Source: Lachnospiraceae bacterium (GTDB taxonomy: Bacteria > Bacillota > Clostridia > Lachnospirales > Lachnospiraceae). From it: 64,000 bases of DNA. Of this stretch, positions 30,925-39,792 are shown piece after piece. Made by a program: the position numbers and the translations under genes. The notes below the pieces were generated by a model. That model was not told the DNA's origin and made no database searches. It saw nothing but the letters and a program-made list of their open reading frames with translations. Each line of letters begins with the position of its first letter. Position 1 is the stretch's first letter. The stretch is from assembly GCA_017546025.1 (NCBI GenBank), contig JAFYYS010000014.1, positions 99,532-163,531 on the forward strand, in the 5' to 3' direction.

Positions 30925-32211
30925 CTATTTATAATAGTCAAAGGAAAGTCCGTACATTCTGACGGTATCACCGTCTTTAATGCCGAGCTTTTCCAATTCG
31001 TCTAAAATGCCGTTGGTCTTTAAAAAGTCCTGGAAGAACCGGAAGCCTTTTTCGGAATCGAGATTGGTGTAACCGAGCATGCGCTCGATTCTCGGTCCCT
31101 CCACGACATATTCGGCTGCATCCGCATCATATACGACCGTATAAGGTTCTTCCACACTGCCAAGCGAATCCGGAAAGAACTCCTGTTCAAATACAATCGG
31201 TTCCTCCTCAACAGACTGCAGAAGTTTGTAACAGGCATATAAAAGCTCTCTGACACCCTGACCGCTTACCGCGGAAATCGGATACACCGGCGTTCCCTCG
31301 GGAAGCCCGTCCTTAATCAGGGAAAGTGCAATTTCCTGCTCCTCTTCCGTGAAAAGATCCATCTTATTCACGGCAATGATTTGCGGCTTTTTGCTTAATA
31401 CTTCGCTGTATTTCCGAAGCTCCGTATTAATCTTACGGATATCGTCCACCGGGTCGCGCCCTTCCGTTGATGCGCCGTCCACAATATGAATGATAACACG
31501 GCAACGTTCAATATGCTTCAAAAACTCATGGCCGAGTCCGACACCTTCCGAAGCGCCTTCAATAAGTCCCGGAATATCCGCAATGACAAAGCCGTCCCCG
31601 TCGTCCAGGCTTACCACGCCGAGATTCGGATTGAGCGTTGTAAAATGATAATTCGCAATCTTCGGTCTGGCGTTGCTGACACGAGACAAAAACGTGGATT
31701 TGCCGACGTTCGGAAAACCGACCAGCCCGACATCCGCAATCACCTTAAGCTCCAGAATGACGGTAAGCTCTTTGCCTTCCTGGCCGGGCTGCGCGTATTT
31801 CGGAACCTGCATCGTCGGTGTCGCATAATGCTGGTTGCCTTTCCCGCCGCGTCCGCCCCGAAGAACCGTAACCTCACGGTTATCATGAGACAGATCGGCA
31901 ATGACCTTTCCGCTTTCCGCTTCCTTGATGACAGTGCCCTCGGGAACAAGCAGAATCAGATCCTCTCCGTCCTTGCCTGCACAGCGGTTATTTCCGCCCG
32001 GCTCGCCGTTTTCCGCCTTGTATTTCCGCTTATAACGGTAATCATTCAGCGTATTCAGCCCTTCGTCAACGCGGAAAATAACATCGCCGCCCCTTCCGCC
32101 GTCACCGCCGTTCGGACCGCCTGCCGCGATGAACTTCTCGCGGTGAAAGCCGACATGTCCGTCGCCGCCGTTTCCGGACCGGATATAGATTGTTGCAATA
32201 TCCGCAAACAT
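30925..32211 (-). CDS. obg: GTPase Obg
   Basis: 428 residues from ATG 32211 (AGGAGA upstream). The Gly-rich OBG fold (AGGPNGGDGGRGGDVIF) is residues 1-158. The G domain has G1 GFPNVGKSTFLS, G3 DIPGLIEGASEGVGLGHEFL and G4 NKMD. The C-terminal OCT domain (about 350-428, GPRIERMLGYTNLDSEKGFRFFQDFL) is of the Firmicute type. It works in late 50S assembly and stress signalling. A terminator lies just upstream, so part of the transcription from rplU-rpmA reaches obg by read-through. Confidence 0.97.
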   Translation of the reverse strand: MFADIATIYIRSGNGGDGHVGFHREKFIAAGGPNGGDGGRGGDVIFRVDEGLNTLNDYRYKRKYKAENGEPGGNNRCAGKDGEDLILLVPEGTVIKEAESGKVIADLSHDNREVTVLRGGRGGKGNQHYATPTMQVPKYAQPGQEGKELTVILELKVIADVGLVGFPNVGKSTFLSRVSNARPKIANYHFTTLNPNLGVVSLDDGDGFVIADIPGLIEGASEGVGLGHEFLKHIERCRVIIHIVDGASTEGRDPVDDIRKINTELRKYSEVLSKKPQIIAVNKMDLFTEEEQEIALSLIKDGLPEGTPVYPISAVSGQGVRELLYACYKLLQSVEEEPIVFEQEFFPDSLGSVEEPYTVVYDADAAEYVVEGPRIERMLGYTNLDSEKGFRFFQDFLKTNGILDELEKLGIKDGDTVRMYGLSFDYYK

Positions 32212-32234
32212 AATATTCTCCTGAAAAATAGTTG

Positions 32235-32265
32235 AAAAAAGCCCCGGTAATTCCATTACCAGGGC
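32235..32265 (-). terminator. Intrinsic terminator after rpmA
   Basis: On the - strand: stem GCCCTGGTAA / TTACCGGGGC with one G-T pair, loop TGGAA, then six T. It separates rpmA from obg. Confidence 0.88.
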
Positions 32266-32281
32266 TTCCAGTCAATGTTTC

Positions 32282-32566
32282 TTATTCGGCAATAGGATAA
32301 ACGCTTGCCTGCTTCATGCCGCCTGCCTTGGTTTCAAACCGCAGTGTGCCGTCTACCAATGCGAACAGAGTGTCATCTCCGCCGCGACCGACATTCACAC
32401 CGGGATGAATCTTCGTGCCGCGCTGTCTGAAAATGATATTACCGGCCTTTACGAACTGACCGTCTGCTCTCTTGGCGCCAAGTCTCTTGGACTCGGAATC
32501 TCTTCCGTTCTTGGTAGAACCAACACCCTTTTTATGAGCGAATAACTGAAGGTTCATCTGCAGCAT
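32282..32566 (-). CDS. rpmA: 50S ribosomal protein L27 with cleavable N-terminus
   Basis: 94 residues from ATG 32566, 8 bases after AGGAGG; a GTG at 32575 overlaps the site. The body [22 protein letters not shown] is typical L27. The extension [10 protein letters not shown] is the Firmicute leader removed by Prp after LQLF, which exposes the N-terminus that reaches the peptidyl-transferase centre. The protease gene lies directly upstream. Confidence 0.96.
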   Translation of the reverse strand: MLQMNLQLFAHKKGVGSTKNGRDSESKRLGAKRADGQFVKAGNIIFRQRGTKIHPGVNVGRGGDDTLFALVDGTLRFETKAGGMKQASVYPIAE

Positions 32567-32593
32567 ATCAATCACCTCCTGAAAAGTGTCTGA

Positions 32594-32902
32594 TCAATCA
32601 ACAATAGTAACAAACTGCGGATACTGGTCCGCAACGCTCTTAAGTCCCAAAATCATAGACTCGAGCAATAACTGTGTTTCAGGGCAGGACCCGTTTGTGA
32701 GCCGGAAACTCAAATCTCCGTCGGAAGCCTCATATTCAGGCTTATCCGTGGTAAATGTGAGCACAGAATTCACGGCGTTGATGCAAAGCGCGGAAACGGA
32801 AGCACATACGATATCGTATCCTTCATCGGCGTATCCCGCATGTCCCGTTACGGAAAATGCAACAACCTGATCCTCTTCCCTTTGAATGCTAATCGAAATC
32901 AT
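32594..32902 (-). CDS. prp: Ribosomal-processing cysteine protease Prp
   Basis: 102 residues. Active-site His21 in VTGHAGYADEGYD and Cys33 in DIVCASVSAL fit the family (formerly YsxB). It removes the N-terminal leader of L27, encoded immediately downstream. It starts 2 bases after the rplU stop; the rplU-prp-rpmA order is conserved in Firmicutes. Confidence 0.95.
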   Translation of the reverse strand: MISISIQREEDQVVAFSVTGHAGYADEGYDIVCASVSALCINAVNSVLTFTTDKPEYEASDGDLSFRLTNGSCPETQLLLESMILGLKSVADQYPQFVTIVD

Positions 32903-32904
32903 GA

Positions 32905-33216
32905 TTAAGCGTTAATCGCATCGATCTTGACCTGCGTGAAAGCCTGTCTGTGACCGTTCTTCTTGTGGTATCCGGACTTTCTCTTGTAACGATAGACAAT
33001 AACCTTCTTGGCCTTGCCCTCACCGAGAACAGTTGCAGATACGGTCGCGCCGGCAACACAGGGTGTTCCGATTACGAGTTCGTTATCGTTATTAACCGCA
33101 AGAACCTGATCAAACGTAAAGCTCTCGCCCTCAGCTGCGCCGAGTTTCTCAACTTTAATGATATCGCCTTCGGCTACCTTGTACTGCTTACCGCCAGTTG
33201 CAATAATTGCGTACAT
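32905..33216 (-). CDS. rplU: 50S ribosomal protein L21
   Basis: 103 residues from ATG 33216 (AGGAGGTG five bases upstream). The sequence MYAIIATGGKQYKVAEGDIIKVEKL and the basic end KKVIVYRYKRKSGYHKKNGHRQAFTQVKI are typical. It heads the rplU-prp-rpmA transcript and is preceded by a structured leader. Confidence 0.97.
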   Translation of the reverse strand: MYAIIATGGKQYKVAEGDIIKVEKLGAAEGESFTFDQVLAVNNDNELVIGTPCVAGATVSATVLGEGKAKKVIVYRYKRKSGYHKKNGHRQAFTQVKIDAINA

Positions 33217-33295
33217 ATTGGCACCTCCTATTATCATTACTCGCCAACTACGGTGGCACTTACGTGCTCTTTAAACCCCATTGTGCGGCATACTG
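33217..33295 (-). ncRNA. L21-type leader of the rplU operon
   Basis: The transcribed leader contains a GCAC-GTAA-GTGC hairpin with a GNRA-like loop, preceded by GGGGTTTAAAGA and followed by GCCA...TGGCGAG pairing. These elements and the position match the Firmicute L21 leader family, thought to be bound by L21 for feedback control. The match is from memory of the motif, not a covariance search. Confidence 0.65.
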
Positions 33296-33299
33296 TAAC

Positions 33300-33328
33300 A
33301 GAATAGCATATCGCAAGGTACCTGTCAA
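33300..33328 (-). promoter_or_regulatory. Promoter of the rplU operon
   Basis: On the - strand: TTGACA (33328-33323), 17-base spacer, TATTCT (33305-33300). The -35 is perfect. Confidence 0.82.
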
Positions 33329-33370
33329 GAAAAATCTGAAAATTCCGACAAATCGTCACCATGTCATTTG

Positions 33371-34156
33371 TCAGTACTCTTCTGCCTTCAAAAACCGGAA
33401 TCTTTCGAGGATTCTTCTGGCTGTCAGACGGAACTGAACGGCCTCAATGATCCGGTACAAAAACAGTCCGATGAGGAGGAAATTTAAAATATTCGAAAGC
33501 AGCGACTTACTGCTGTTGATCACACTGTTCCGGTTATGAAGGAATCCCTCCGTAAAGAATACGGCAAATGCCATGACGAAAAACAGGATGAGCAGATAAA
33601 ACATCATGTCGATGAAGGTCTTTTTCGTATTTACCTCGGACTGAATCTCATCTCTGAAGAATCCGAACAGCGACCTTTTCAGTCGGATGACAAATACGAC
33701 CTCAAGTGCGATAAGATTCGCAATCAGAAAGTAAGACAGTTTGTCCGCGCCCAATCCGACATACCAGGATACAAAAGAGAACACGCACTGCATGAATAAA
33801 ACAGCAGGAAGCGATACGGATTTATGCCCATTCACGGTAAACAGGACACAGAGGAACCTGATGACCAGCGCAACAGGCACAAGCATGAACGCTTTCTGAA
33901 TGATAAACAGCGAAACGCCCTTATAATACGTCACATTGATGAATACTGAGAGGATAATGCCCAAAACCGTGATGACATCACAGGCGAACAGCCAGTCCAT
34001 GAGCTCCTTCGCCCATAAGAATCCTTTTTCGTCCTTGCCTCCGGCTTTTTTAAGTTCTTCCGTTGCTTCCGGCATGGACCTTCCGGTCAGGTAAAAACGA
34101 TGGCCTTCCCGCTCAAGATAACCGATGAACTCTTGGTTTCCGTTATACGCTTTCAT
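33371..34156 (-). CDS. Membrane protein of unknown function (pair member 2)
   Basis: 261 residues. A short soluble N-terminus (MKAYNGNQEFIGYLEREGHRF) is followed by about six membrane segments between residues 55 and 245 and a basic C-terminus (RLTARRILERFRFL). No family is recognised. Its start overlaps the previous gene's end by 14 bases, so the two are coupled. The N-terminus resembles that of the upstream gene (MK-Y-x6/7-IG). Both lie between rng and rplU, an otherwise conserved junction. Confidence 0.72.
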   Translation of the reverse strand: MKAYNGNQEFIGYLEREGHRFYLTGRSMPEATEELKKAGGKDEKGFLWAKELMDWLFACDVITVLGIILSVFINVTYYKGVSLFIIQKAFMLVPVALVIRFLCVLFTVNGHKSVSLPAVLFMQCVFSFVSWYVGLGADKLSYFLIANLIALEVVFVIRLKRSLFGFFRDEIQSEVNTKKTFIDMMFYLLILFFVMAFAVFFTEGFLHNRNSVINSSKSLLSNILNFLLIGLFLYRIIEAVQFRLTARRILERFRFLKAEEY

Positions 34157-34823
34157 AACGAAGCCTCCTTTCGGACCGGCTCGTCATATACCATAACCAG
34201 ACAGCCTCGCAGATGAAATAGACAGCAATCAGGAACTGAAGAAATACGTATGTAGGCTCCGATTCAGCAGGAAAGAAAGCTAAAAGCCGAAGCATCACAA
34301 GCCCTCCGAAGCAGTAAATCATGGAAGGTTTCCGGATGCCGGAACAGATCATAAAACCGACCTGCATCAATGATTCCGCAATGAAATCAAAAATCAGGTA
34401 AAGACCCATCACGTCATTACCCGTTTGCAGATACATAAGCATCACCGGAAGCAAACCGGTGATTCGGACAACAGCCGCCGCCAGAAACATATTCTGCTCA
34501 TGCGACAGCACCAGCGTTACAATCAGCTGTAAACACGCCAAAAGCGGATAAAGTTTCATGGCAGAATGATATGTAACGCCGAAATTCCCGAGCGCAGTAT
34601 AAAACGCAGAATTTCTACCGAGAATGACCGTTAATGCCGAAAGAATTGCAGCCTCCGCCCCGAACAGGCTGACCAGTGCCATCACATAAAAACCGCTCGA
34701 AGTCACATAAAGCTTCGGTGTCTCAACCTTAAGCCGCATCGGCATGACGGAATTCCGGCTCTTTTTATACTCTCTGTCCGGAACGGTTCCGATCAGCTGA
34801 CCGTCTTCCGTATAAACCTTCAT
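34143..34823 (-). CDS. Membrane protein of unknown function (pair member 1)
   Basis: 226 residues from ATG 34823, with a strong GGGAGGGGGAG site. The soluble N-terminus MKVYTEDGQLIGTVPDREYKK is followed by about seven membrane segments; the end is basic (SRSERRLRY). No family is recognised. It starts 21 bases after the rng stop and overlaps the next gene, so it belongs to the radical SAM-rng transcript. Confidence 0.72.
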   Translation of the reverse strand: MKVYTEDGQLIGTVPDREYKKSRNSVMPMRLKVETPKLYVTSSGFYVMALVSLFGAEAAILSALTVILGRNSAFYTALGNFGVTYHSAMKLYPLLACLQLIVTLVLSHEQNMFLAAAVVRITGLLPVMLMYLQTGNDVMGLYLIFDFIAESLMQVGFMICSGIRKPSMIYCFGGLVMLRLLAFFPAESEPTYVFLQFLIAVYFICEAVWLWYMTSRSERRLRYESV

Positions 34824-34844
34824 GAATTCTCCCCCTCCCATTCA

Positions 34845-36035
34845 CTACGGATTGAAATCCAGATTCTTTACAACCTCATAAAGCGGTGCGCCGAGCTTTT
34901 CCCTCGTAATCTCCATGATGCCGAGTCTTGTAATGTCGACAACATCGACGCTCCGGTCATGTTTAGTGCACTCCTTCATATATTCAAACAGCTGCTTCTT
35001 CTCGTCGGCACCGCCGCACGAAATGAAATCACATAAAATCATGCCGGAAAGCCCGCGAAGCTCCATCTGTCTCGCAATCTCACGCGCCGCCTCACGGTTG
35101 ATATCCGAAAGCGCCGTCTTTTTAGCAGCCGAACCTCTTCCGCTGTTCACGTCCGCAACGGTCATCGCCTCGGTTCTGTCAAATACGATGTTGCCGCCGC
35201 TTTTCAGCGACACGGTACGGGACAAAGCATCATGAAACGCCTTCGTCAAATCATATAAATGATACAGGCTTACCGTATCCTCCTTATAAAGCCTTACCTT
35301 TTCCGAAAGCTCAGGCAAAAACTTCGTAAAGAAACCGCGAAGCACCGAATAAACCGATTCGTCATCGGTCACAATCTCCGTAAGCTCAGAAAGATGTTCA
35401 TCCCGAAACACCTTCAGATATTCCGGCAGATCCTCGCGAAGACATGTCCCCGGAAGCATGATTTCAAACTTTCTGACGGCATCCTTAAACTCCGCCCGAA
35501 GCGTCTCATATTCCGAAAGAATCTGCGCATCCTCAAAATACGGCGCATTTGTTCGAAGCATCACGCCGAAACCGGCTTCGGTCTTTCCTTCAAACAAAGT
35601 GCGCATCCGGTCGCGAAAGCCCGGATCATCAATCTTTTTGGAAAATGACACGCCTTTTCTTCCCATCAAAAGAACAACGGCATTGCCGACGAACGAAAGG
35701 TCTCCGGTCGCGCCGGCCTTCTTCTGCTTTGCGGGTAGCCGGTCAATCTGAACGAGAACAGAATCGCCCTGGTGAATCTTACCGTCGGCATGCGCGGGAC
35801 TGATTACGGCATTCTTCAGTTTCTCAAGGGGAATGTACACATTTTCACCGATTCCGATGTCCGTGAAGCAGGCATTTATGTTCGGAACCATGGATGCAAT
35901 CCGTCCGGTATAAATGTTCCCGATCCGAAGCGGTTCCGAAGCCGGATTCACAAAAAGGCGGAAGCAGACATTCTCCCGGAACACGGCCGTTACGATATTG
36001 CCGTCTTTTTTACAGATTATGATTCGATCATCCAT
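34845..36035 (-). CDS. rng: Ribonuclease E/G family protein, short form
   Basis: 396 residues. An S1-like domain (GNIYTGRIASMVPNINACFTDIGIGENVYIP) is followed by the RNase H-like/DNase I-like core. The magnesium ligands are kept in TEAMTVADVNSGR and MILCDFISC. The protein ends shortly after IMEITREKLG, so the CPxCxG zinc-link and the small domain of E. coli RNase E/G are absent, as in some Gram-positive members. It cleaves single-stranded A/U-rich RNA. It overlaps the upstream DUF2344 gene by 19 bases. The set radical SAM-DUF2344-rng-rplU is widely conserved. Confidence 0.92.
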   Translation of the reverse strand: MDDRIIICKKDGNIVTAVFRENVCFRLFVNPASEPLRIGNIYTGRIASMVPNINACFTDIGIGENVYIPLEKLKNAVISPAHADGKIHQGDSVLVQIDRLPAKQKKAGATGDLSFVGNAVVLLMGRKGVSFSKKIDDPGFRDRMRTLFEGKTEAGFGVMLRTNAPYFEDAQILSEYETLRAEFKDAVRKFEIMLPGTCLREDLPEYLKVFRDEHLSELTEIVTDDESVYSVLRGFFTKFLPELSEKVRLYKEDTVSLYHLYDLTKAFHDALSRTVSLKSGGNIVFDRTEAMTVADVNSGRGSAAKKTALSDINREAAREIARQMELRGLSGMILCDFISCGGADEKKQLFEYMKECTKHDRSVDVVDITRLGIMEITREKLGAPLYEVVKNLDFNP

Positions 36036-36802
36036 AACGGAACCTTCTTCTCCTCTAAATCTCCGAACAAATCCATGCGGTGCACCGTACGGGTTTTTGC
36101 ATCAAACGGAATCCCGGCATACGAAAAAACACCTTGCAAAAACAGGTCGGCCGGAATGTTTTTCTCACTGCCGGCATCCAAAAAAGCGATAACAGCGCGG
36201 TTATCAAAAAGCATCGCGCCGCTTAAAGAGGCTTTGATGTCATCGTCCGTGAAAGCAAACGTGCCGTCATCGCCGATCCGGGTAATCTTCCCGCCATCAT
36301 ATAACAGTATGGCATGAACGCCTTCACGCAGATTGCATTCTCTGGTACCGGTTTTCGTCGTCTTTTCAATCTTATACTCTTTTTCCGAGAAGAAACCACC
36401 AAGCTTCTCAGGCAGGCTTTCGGGCATGTCGGCAAGCGAAATCGCATAAGCGGCCCCGGTAATCAGCGCCATGCCGGTAATCTTCTTCTCGTTCGGCTTG
36501 TAATCGGGCAATACGGTCACCCGGTTAATGCTCAAATCCTCGCACATTACGCCGGAAAGACGTTTAAAGATGTCTTCCGGATTAACAAATTCCCGAAGCT
36601 CAATATCAAAGTATTCGCCGTTTCCGGTAAACGAAAGCGACAGCGGCTGCGCGAAGGACAGCAACGGATGCGGATGATAACCTTCGGAAAATGCGATTGG
36701 GAGTTCCGCTCTTCTGAAAGCCTTCTGAAAGTACCGCATGACATCCAGGTGTCCCAAAAACCTAGTGCTTCCGGTTTTCTCGAATCTAACTCTGACTCTC
36801 AT
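36017..36802 (-). CDS. TIGR03936/DUF2344 radical SAM-associated protein
   Basis: 261 residues. The N-terminal signature RVRFEKTGSTRFLGHLDVMRYFQKAFRRAELPIAFSEGYHPHPLLSFAQPLSLS identifies DUF2344. The role is unknown; it is always encoded with, or fused to, a B12-binding radical SAM protein, presumably modifying a ribosome or RNA-related target given the rng-rplU context. It overlaps its radical SAM partner by 4 bases and rng by 19 bases, so the three are translated together. Confidence 0.92.
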   Translation of the reverse strand: MRVRVRFEKTGSTRFLGHLDVMRYFQKAFRRAELPIAFSEGYHPHPLLSFAQPLSLSFTGNGEYFDIELREFVNPEDIFKRLSGVMCEDLSINRVTVLPDYKPNEKKITGMALITGAAYAISLADMPESLPEKLGGFFSEKEYKIEKTTKTGTRECNLREGVHAILLYDGGKITRIGDDGTFAFTDDDIKASLSGAMLFDNRAVIAFLDAGSEKNIPADLFLQGVFSYAGIPFDAKTRTVHRMDLFGDLEEKKVPLWMIES

Positions 36803-38718
36803 CCGTTCACCCCCGTATCCTTGCCGTCATATAAGAGGCTTGTTCCGAATTCGTCTCTGGGTTCCGTGCAGACGCCGCAGCCGAATTTGGCAGCACCGCA
36901 GCCTGAACAGCGTCTTCTGCAATTCGGCGTGATTTCTTCTCTCTGTGCCCTCTCGTATTCACGGTACAGGAACTTTTTCGTGACGCCGATATCGATGAAA
37001 TCCCACGGCAGAATCTCGTCCTTCTTACGCTCACGGAGATTGTAAAACTCTATCGTGATGCCGTGCTTTTGCATGATTTCCTGCCAAATGTCATAATGAA
37101 AATGCTCGGTCCAGGCATCGTAAATGCAGCCGCGCTTATAGGCTTCCTCGATGACATCGCAAAGCTTACGGTCGCCTCTTGCGAAAATACCCTCCATCAC
37201 ACTCGTGTCACTGTCGTGCCACTGGTAGGAAATGCTCTTATGGTTAAGCTGTTGCTGAATCGTCGCCTTAAGCAGTCTCTGGTGGTTTAAAAACTCTTCC
37301 TTATGCGCCATGCCGACCCACTGAAAAGGCGTGAACGGCTTCGGAATGAAATAGGACGTACTGACCGTAACCGAAACCTTACCGTGTCTTTTATCCTTCG
37401 GAAGCTTATAGTATTCCTCGGTAATCTGCTCGGCCAGCTCCGCAATGCCCTTCGTATCCTCCTCGGTCTCTGTAGGAAGCCCGAGCATGAAATAAAGCTT
37501 AACCTTATTCCAGCCGCCTTCAAACGCGGTCGCGGCACCGCCCAGAATATCCTCGGTCGTAAGGCCTTTATTGATCACATTTCTCATTCTTTGCGTGCCG
37601 GCTTCCGGGGCAAATGTGATACTTGACTTGTTGACATCCTGCACCTTACTCATGACATCAAGCGAGAAGGCGTCGATACGAAGCGAAGGAAGCGCAACAT
37701 TGATGCATTCGCCCTGATAGGTATCAATCAGATGACATACCAGCTCCTGCAGATCCGCATAATCGCTGGAGCTTAATGAGCTGAGCGTAATCTCCTCATG
37801 GCCGGTCGATTTCAGCATCTTATCGGCCGTGTCCTTAAGCCACTTGACATCTCTTGCGCGAATCGGCCGGTAAATCATGCCGGCCTGACAGAAACGGCAG
37901 CCGCGGATGCAACCGCGCTGAATCTCAAGTGTTACACGGTCCTGAATGACCTGCAGAAACGGTACAACCGGCTTTTCCGGATAATAGGTATCGCTCAAAT
38001 CGGCCGCAACGCGCTTCTCCACCTTCGCGGGAACGTCGTCATACATCGGTCCGAAGCTTTTAATCGTGCCGTCTTCGTGATAGGAAACTTCATAAAGGGA
38101 AGGCACGTACATCCCCGGAACATGCGAAAGCTTCCGCAGAAAATCCTTTCTCGTTCCGCCGTTTGCGCGGTTTTCTTTATATAGATCCAGCACCTCGTCA
38201 TAGCCGTTCTCGCCTTCTCCGATGAAGAAAAAATCAAAGAAATCTGCTATCGGCTCGGGATTGTAAGAGCAAGGGCCGCCGCCTACGACAATCGGGTCCT
38301 CCTCCCCGCGGTCCTTTGACCGAAGCGGAATACCCGACAGGTCAAGCACCTGAAGGATGTTTGTATAACACATCTCGTACTGAAGCGTGATGCCTAAAAA
38401 ATCAAACTCTTTGATCGGCGTCTGCGTTTCCAAAGAGAAAAGCGGAATGTGCCGTTCTCTCATAAGCTTATCGAGGTCCACCCACGGCGAATAAACGCGC
38501 TCACAGTAAGTGTCCTCGCGTCTGTTAAACATATCGTATAAAATCTGGATGCCGAGATGGGACATGCCGACCTCATAAACATCCGGAAAGCACATGCAGA
38601 AACGAATCGAAATGTCAGAAAGGTCCTTAACGGCCATGTTGACCTCTCCTCCGGTATATCGTGCCGGTTTTTCAACGGAAAGCAATACATCGTCAGGCAG
38701 AAACAGTTTTCTCATCAT
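36799..38718 (-). CDS. TIGR03960 B12-binding radical SAM protein
   Basis: 639 residues. A cobalamin-binding-like N-terminal domain (CFPDVYEVGMSHLGIQILYDMFN ... VVGGGPCSYNPEP) is followed by the radical SAM core with the [4Fe-4S] motif CIRGCRFC near 275 and FAPEAGTQRMRNVINKG. The C-terminus has a cysteine cluster, CRRRCSGCG and FGCGVC, which could hold a second metal centre. Family members lack a proven substrate. The site AAGGAGCGGA lies before the ATG. It heads the transcript that includes DUF2344, rng and two membrane protein genes. Confidence 0.93.
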   Translation of the reverse strand: MMRKLFLPDDVLLSVEKPARYTGGEVNMAVKDLSDISIRFCMCFPDVYEVGMSHLGIQILYDMFNRREDTYCERVYSPWVDLDKLMRERHIPLFSLETQTPIKEFDFLGITLQYEMCYTNILQVLDLSGIPLRSKDRGEEDPIVVGGGPCSYNPEPIADFFDFFFIGEGENGYDEVLDLYKENRANGGTRKDFLRKLSHVPGMYVPSLYEVSYHEDGTIKSFGPMYDDVPAKVEKRVAADLSDTYYPEKPVVPFLQVIQDRVTLEIQRGCIRGCRFCQAGMIYRPIRARDVKWLKDTADKMLKSTGHEEITLSSLSSSDYADLQELVCHLIDTYQGECINVALPSLRIDAFSLDVMSKVQDVNKSSITFAPEAGTQRMRNVINKGLTTEDILGGAATAFEGGWNKVKLYFMLGLPTETEEDTKGIAELAEQITEEYYKLPKDKRHGKVSVTVSTSYFIPKPFTPFQWVGMAHKEEFLNHQRLLKATIQQQLNHKSISYQWHDSDTSVMEGIFARGDRKLCDVIEEAYKRGCIYDAWTEHFHYDIWQEIMQKHGITIEFYNLRERKKDEILPWDFIDIGVTKKFLYREYERAQREEITPNCRRRCSGCGAAKFGCGVCTEPRDEFGTSLLYDGKDTGVNG

Positions 38719-38796
38719 TCCGCTCCTTTCTCGTCGGTTCTCCCTTTTAATGTATCACATTTTCCGCTATTTCCATAGTGAAAAATGCAAAAAAGA

Positions 38797-38825
38797 TTGA
38801 AACCTTTCCGCATACAAAGTATAAT
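38797..38825 (+). promoter_or_regulatory. Promoter of the first zinc-ribbon gene
   Basis: TTGAAA (38797-38802), 17-base spacer, TATAAT (38820-38825). Hexamers and spacing are the same as in the promoter at 39701. Confidence 0.87.
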
Positions 38826-38855
38826 TAAACAAATATGTCCGAAAAGGAGTTTTCT

Positions 38856-39683
38856 ATGTTTTGTCCCGTATGTAAAAATGAATACGAACCCGGCTATACC
38901 AGATGTCCGGACTGCAATGTGGATCTCGTGGAGGAACTTCTCCCGGAGGCAGATACCGAGTTATATACTTTTAAGAGCAAAAATGTCGCGGAAAAGCTCG
39001 TCCGCTATCTGAAATACAGCAATCTGAATCCTGAGCTTTCGGCCGACGAAACCGAAGAACCGTTCAGCTATACGGTACTGATTCCCGAAGAGGAGCTCGG
39101 TGAAGCCAAAACCGCATTCGCCGTCTTCTTATCCGAGGAAAGCGCCGAAACGGATATCAGTGAAGAACTGATGCAGGAGGACTGCATGATGCCGATCCGT
39201 CCGAAGAGTCTCGTGAAGGAGGAAGTTGTTTACACTTCTGCTTCGTTTAAGGCCGAGGACACCCGTTCCTCCGGTTATATTCTGCTTGGCTTCGGCATTA
39301 TCGGACTGGTTGCCGTTGTACTCTGTGCGCTGGATGTCATTAAGTTTTCGATTCATCCGATGTCTCTTGCCATCATGGGCATCATATTCGTAGGAATGGC
39401 CGTTTACGGGGTCATCTCCCTGCAGAAAGCAGCAACGCTTGCCGTTAATGCGGATGCCGAGAATAAGCTGATTGAAGATATCAAAAAATGGCAGAAGGAA
39501 CATATCACCGAAGAAATTCTCTCCGCTGCCGCCGAGGAAGGTCTTTCAGAAGAAGAAACGGCACTCGTTCGGGATGATTTGATCCGGAATATGACGAAAG
39601 AAGCCTTCCCCAATATCCCCTCTGCTCTTTTAGAGCACCTGACTGACGAATTTGCCGAGGAAATCGGGGCCGTCGATCTGTAA
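38856..39683 (+). CDS. Zinc-ribbon, DUF2007-like membrane protein
   Basis: 275 residues from ATG 38856 (AAGGAG upstream); an ATG at 38835 lacks a ribosome site. A zinc ribbon comes first: CPVC at 3-6 and CPDC at 17-20. Residues about 35-90 (ELYTFKSKNVAEKLVRYLKYSNLNPEL ... YTVLIPEEELGEAKTAFAVF) look like a DUF2007 ferredoxin-like domain. Two membrane segments lie near 142-190. The tail has Glu-rich helices. Function unknown. It is followed by a second protein with the same N-terminal layout under a near-identical promoter. Confidence 0.78.
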   Translation: MFCPVCKNEYEPGYTRCPDCNVDLVEELLPEADTELYTFKSKNVAEKLVRYLKYSNLNPELSADETEEPFSYTVLIPEEELGEAKTAFAVFLSEESAETDISEELMQEDCMMPIRPKSLVKEEVVYTSASFKAEDTRSSGYILLGFGIIGLVAVVLCALDVIKFSIHPMSLAIMGIIFVGMAVYGVISLQKAATLAVNADAENKLIEDIKKWQKEHITEEILSAAAEEGLSEEETALVRDDLIRNMTKEAFPNIPSALLEHLTDEFAEEIGAVDL

Positions 39684-39700
39684 TTTGCTTTGCATTTGTC

Positions 39701-39729
39701 TTGAAAAGTCATTAAAAAAGCGATATAAT
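39701..39729 (+). promoter_or_regulatory. Promoter of the second zinc-ribbon gene
   Basis: TTGAAA (39701-39706), 17-base spacer, TATAAT (39724-39729). Confidence 0.87.
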
Positions 39730-39792
39730 TATTGAGTATTGGATTACAATTCGATAGGCTGGGGCCGTAATATCGAAGAGGAGGTTTATTAT

